From contig NZ_CP115483.1 in NCBI RefSeq assembly GCF_027627455.1, forward strand, positions 5,022,001-5,086,000: a stretch of 64,000 bases of DNA. The letters are read 5' to 3'. This DNA is from Sphingobacterium sp. SYP-B4668. Lineage in GTDB: Bacteria; Bacteroidota; Bacteroidia; Sphingobacteriales; Sphingobacteriaceae. The position numbers and the translations under genes are program-made. Shown here one piece after another: positions 61,515 to 64,000 of this stretch (positions within the stretch are counted from its first letter, which is position 1; each line of letters opens with the position of its first letter). A model generated the notes under the pieces. The model made no database searches and was not told the origin of the DNA. It was given only the letters and a program-made list of their open reading frames with translations.

Positions 61515-63089
61515 CTATCTTGTTCCACCGGCCCACCAAACATTTTCAGAATAGACGTAAGTACCATTTCCATAAGCTGCTTCAACGTTAGGGTTGGTTG
61601 TGGTTTCAGAATTACCATAAGGCAAACGTAACGGGAATTTATTTGGATTCTTCAATTCGACCAAATTTTCACCTAAGCCTTTCCATCTGCGAATATCATT
61701 GTACATCTCAGTAGATTCTCCCGAAGCGCCAAAGAAAGCAAGATATTTTTGAATTACAATCTCCTTTAAAGGGTTTGCTTGGAACAACGGTTTAACTTCG
61801 TCAGCAAAATATGCGTCAATATCGGTTTGGGCTATCGCTGCGGAAGTTTCCGTTAGCCCACCATTTGCATTGACTGTAGGAGCATCGAATGCTGCTTTAA
61901 CAGACTTTTCCGAGTTGACAATAGCTGCAGCAATTGCGGCTTTTAACACTGGCTCTATCTGTGCGGTTGACCTGCCCAATCGTTGCATCGCTTCTGCTTT
62001 CAAGAACTGCAATTCATGGTAACTCAACAACTGTGTAGATGCAGTTTGTGAGTACACGAAAGTAGATGTCAAATAACTATACTGTATTTGATCATTCTCG
62101 CCATTGGGAGCCAAAGCATCATAAGATGCTGCACCCACATTCATGTCATCTATCTGCGTCCAATCTGCATCTGTAAAATTTCTATTGCGACGTGGATCAT
62201 TTCTTTCAATCATCTTGTCTGCAATGCTTTTACTTGCGGCTAAGCCATCTCTTGACCATTGAAAGTCAAATAAAGGGTTCAGATTCTGTGCATCGTACAC
62301 ATTGAATGCAGCTTCTTCTGAAGCCCCAGCAAACGACTTATCAACGAAGGCAACGACATCTTCCAAGGCTTTTGTCTTGTTGGCCGTAACTTTTAATAAA
62401 CGCATGGTATACCTTGCCTTGAGACCATAAGCGAATTTAATCCATTTTGCATTATTGCCCGAAAACAACAGGTCATGCGTTGCGTAACCACCTGTTACAT
62501 GCGTATCTCCTTTGGGTATGTTCTCGATAGCAGCATCTAACAACTCAATGATTTGAGTATAGATGACTTCTTGCTTATCAAGATTAGGTGTCTTATTGCC
62601 AAATGGATTGAAAGCCTCCGAGAAAGGCACGTCACCAAACATATCTGTCAACAATGCCGTGTTGTAAGCTACTAATATCTGTCCCACACCTAATGTCGAG
62701 TAATTACCGGCTTGTGAACCTCCGTCTGAACATTTGGCAACAATAATACGTGCATTTTTTACTACATTATAAATACTGTTCCAGCTGTTATTAAATGTAG
62801 TTGCTGACTGCGGCTCACCTTCACGATGCTCCGCATTCCACAATTGATTATGTGTACCTACTTCATGCTCTACGTATGTTGAAAGATAAGTATTTAAATC
62901 TCCTCCAACTCCCCTTACGGCTGTTTCTGTGATAACATCCGCTAAGATGAACTTAGCTTCGACATCCGTCGGGTTATTGGGATTTTTGTTGATTTCATCC
63001 ATCCTGTCTTCCGAGCAAGATGAAAGTGCAATTGGTGTAGCAATTAGCCCCAATGCTAAAAGTTTGACTATACTATATTTGAATTTCAT
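61515..63089 (-). CDS. SusD/RagB-family nutrient-binding lipoprotein (SusD_2 type)
   Basis: A 524-residue surface lipoprotein: MKFKYSIVKLLALGLIATPI to SSCSEDRM gives the lipobox Cys25. EINKNPNNPTDVEAKFILAD and the C-terminal MYNDIRRWKGLGENLVELKN mark it as the divergent SusD-like_2 subgroup, which also includes peptide-binding relatives. It follows the partial SusC by four bases and closes this operon. It is unlike the first SusD (residues differ in most motifs), so the two systems are not simple duplicates. Confidence 0.93.
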   Translation of the reverse strand: MKFKYSIVKLLALGLIATPIALSSCSEDRMDEINKNPNNPTDVEAKFILADVITETAVRGVGGDLNTYLSTYVEHEVGTHNQLWNAEHREGEPQSATTFNNSWNSIYNVVKNARIIVAKCSDGGSQAGNYSTLGVGQILVAYNTALLTDMFGDVPFSEAFNPFGNKTPNLDKQEVIYTQIIELLDAAIENIPKGDTHVTGGYATHDLLFSGNNAKWIKFAYGLKARYTMRLLKVTANKTKALEDVVAFVDKSFAGASEEAAFNVYDAQNLNPLFDFQWSRDGLAASKSIADKMIERNDPRRNRNFTDADWTQIDDMNVGAASYDALAPNGENDQIQYSYLTSTFVYSQTASTQLLSYHELQFLKAEAMQRLGRSTAQIEPVLKAAIAAAIVNSEKSVKAAFDAPTVNANGGLTETSAAIAQTDIDAYFADEVKPLFQANPLKEIVIQKYLAFFGASGESTEMYNDIRRWKGLGENLVELKNPNKFPLRLPYGNSETTTNPNVEAAYGNGTYVYSENVWWAGGTR

Positions 63090-63093
63090 TATT

Positions 63094-64000
63094 TTAGAAT
63101 TTAATGTTTACTCCTAAACCATAGCTAGAAGTTCCTGGAAGTGAAAATCTCTCGAAAGCTCCAGACATATTGGTATTCCCTTGGGAAACTTCAGGGTCAA
63201 AACCTTTCAACTCTGACCATAAGATAATGTTACGCGCAAAAGCATTGACATCAACTGCAAATCTAGCAGTCGAGTACACAGGGTAGCCAATAGCCACTTC
63301 TCTTAATTTTACAAAGGAAGTGCCAAATACCGAAGATTCCGAAATGCTGTTCTTTCTGTTGAAGTAATCATAAGCGTTGGCCGGGTTAATCAAGATATCG
63401 TTCTTTTCGTACACGCCAGGGGAAACTTCCTTCACGGCTTCTTCTTCAAACAAGAAAGGAGCACCACTTCTAAAGTCGGCTGATTTTTGAGTAACACCGT
63501 AGAAATCTAAAATCCCAGCAGTTCCGGACAACATCTGTCCCCCACTCTTCCAATCGAATACGGCAGATAATCTGACTTTCTTATATTCCAGTTTGGTATT
63601 GAAGCCCAAAAGAAAATCAGGTGATACAGAACCTATTACCTGCTGCTTACCTGCCTGTGGCAAGCCTTTAGCATCGACAACGATTTGTCCAGCATCATTT
63701 CTCAAATAAGAAGTACCGTATATAACCGGGAATTTTTGATCGATACCTGCACGCACTTGGGGTTCTACGAAACCACCTAAAAAGATACTTTGTACACCTT
63801 CTGCCAGCTCGTCCACATAGTTATCAATTTTGGTAAAATTGAAAGCCATGTCCCAACGGAAATCACCCTCGCGGAACGGAGAAATATTCAATGTCACTTC
63901 ATGTGAGTTGGTATGTACCTTTCCTCCATTGGTAACCAAGCTATTGTATCCGCTTGACCCTCCTAACGGTACTTCGAAAATTTGATCTTTCACATTTTGG
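63094..64000 (-). CDS. SusC/RagA-family transporter, C-terminal part (truncated by window)
   Basis: The last 302 or so residues of a SusC barrel, entering the window at base 64000 in frame. Segments are EGDFRWDMAFNFTKIDNYVD, LLGFNTKLEYKKVRLSAVFD, FVKLREVAIGYPVYSTARFA and the end GTSSYGLGVNIKF, a typical SusC C-terminus. Its plug and TonB box are outside the window. It is the partner of the downstream SusD-like gene. Confidence 0.93.
   Translation of the reverse strand, partial: QNVKDQIFEVPLGGSSGYNSLVTNGGKVHTNSHEVTLNISPFREGDFRWDMAFNFTKIDNYVDELAEGVQSIFLGGFVEPQVRAGIDQKFPVIYGTSYLRNDAGQIVVDAKGLPQAGKQQVIGSVSPDFLLGFNTKLEYKKVRLSAVFDWKSGGQMLSGTAGILDFYGVTQKSADFRSGAPFLFEEEAVKEVSPGVYEKNDILINPANAYDYFNRKNSISESSVFGTSFVKLREVAIGYPVYSTARFAVDVNAFARNIILWSELKGFDPEVSQGNTNMSGAFERFSLPGTSSYGLGVNIKF

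Overview
The window looks like a chromosome segment from a Bacteroidota bacterium of the Sphingobacteriaceae, probably Sphingobacterium or a close relative. The evidence is the gldK-gldL-gldM-gldN gliding/type IX secretion cluster, two SusC/SusD pairs, PCMD, DUF6266 and DUF4271 proteins, an S16 protein with a long acidic tail, Bacteroidota-type promoters (TTG about 19 bases before TAnnTTTG), and little sign of Shine-Dalgarno sites. No rRNA, tRNA, complete insertion sequence or CRISPR array was seen.

Layout. Bases 1-2360 hold a truncated TonB-dependent receptor and its long leader, which carries a cysteine-rich mini-ORF ending on a terminator-like stem. Bases 2470-9052 are a fatty-acid beta-oxidation cluster on the minus strand: a MarR regulator, FadN-type hydroxyacyl-CoA dehydrogenase/enoyl-CoA hydratase, FadA-type thiolase and FadE-type acyl-CoA dehydrogenase. 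A broken four-helix-bundle gene bounded by short inverted repeats interrupts it. Bases 9214-16523 are mixed: an ECF sigma factor with a membrane partner, a 2OG-Fe(II) oxygenase, a PCMD lipoprotein and beta-barrel pair, an MmcQ/YjbR protein, an AraC regulator, an ankyrin protein and a thioredoxin-like protein. Bases 16737-28850 carry dnaK, a nucleotidyltransferase, a HerA-like ATPase, a SulP transporter followed by a beta-carbonic anhydrase, and glnS. Bases 28995-30571 are metF with an unusual leader: a SAM-I riboswitch followed by three 87-base tandem repeats, each carrying a copy of the metF start region. Bases 31530-39322 hold rpsP-rimM and an AddAB-like helicase/nuclease pair. Bases 39355-48541 hold a JmjC-like cupin, gldN-M-L-K, hemD, a DUF4271 membrane protein, tag and hpt. 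Bases 48630-55972 hold a GT51 glycosyltransferase, an Mrp ATPase, a SIMPL protein, DUF6266 and small secreted proteins. Bases 56162-64000 are two consecutive SusC/SusD outer-membrane import pairs, the second cut by the window end.

Most genes are core housekeeping or typical envelope genes of the phylum. The most unusual material is regulatory or repetitive and lies between genes: the metF leader, the cysteine-rich leader of the first receptor, the broken four-helix-bundle cassette inside the fad cluster, a perfect palindrome over the marR promoter, an 11-base tandem repeat before the DUF6266 gene, and a 58-base duplicated repeat between hemD and gldK. I see no obviously new multi-gene system; the best candidates for something undescribed are the two leaders.
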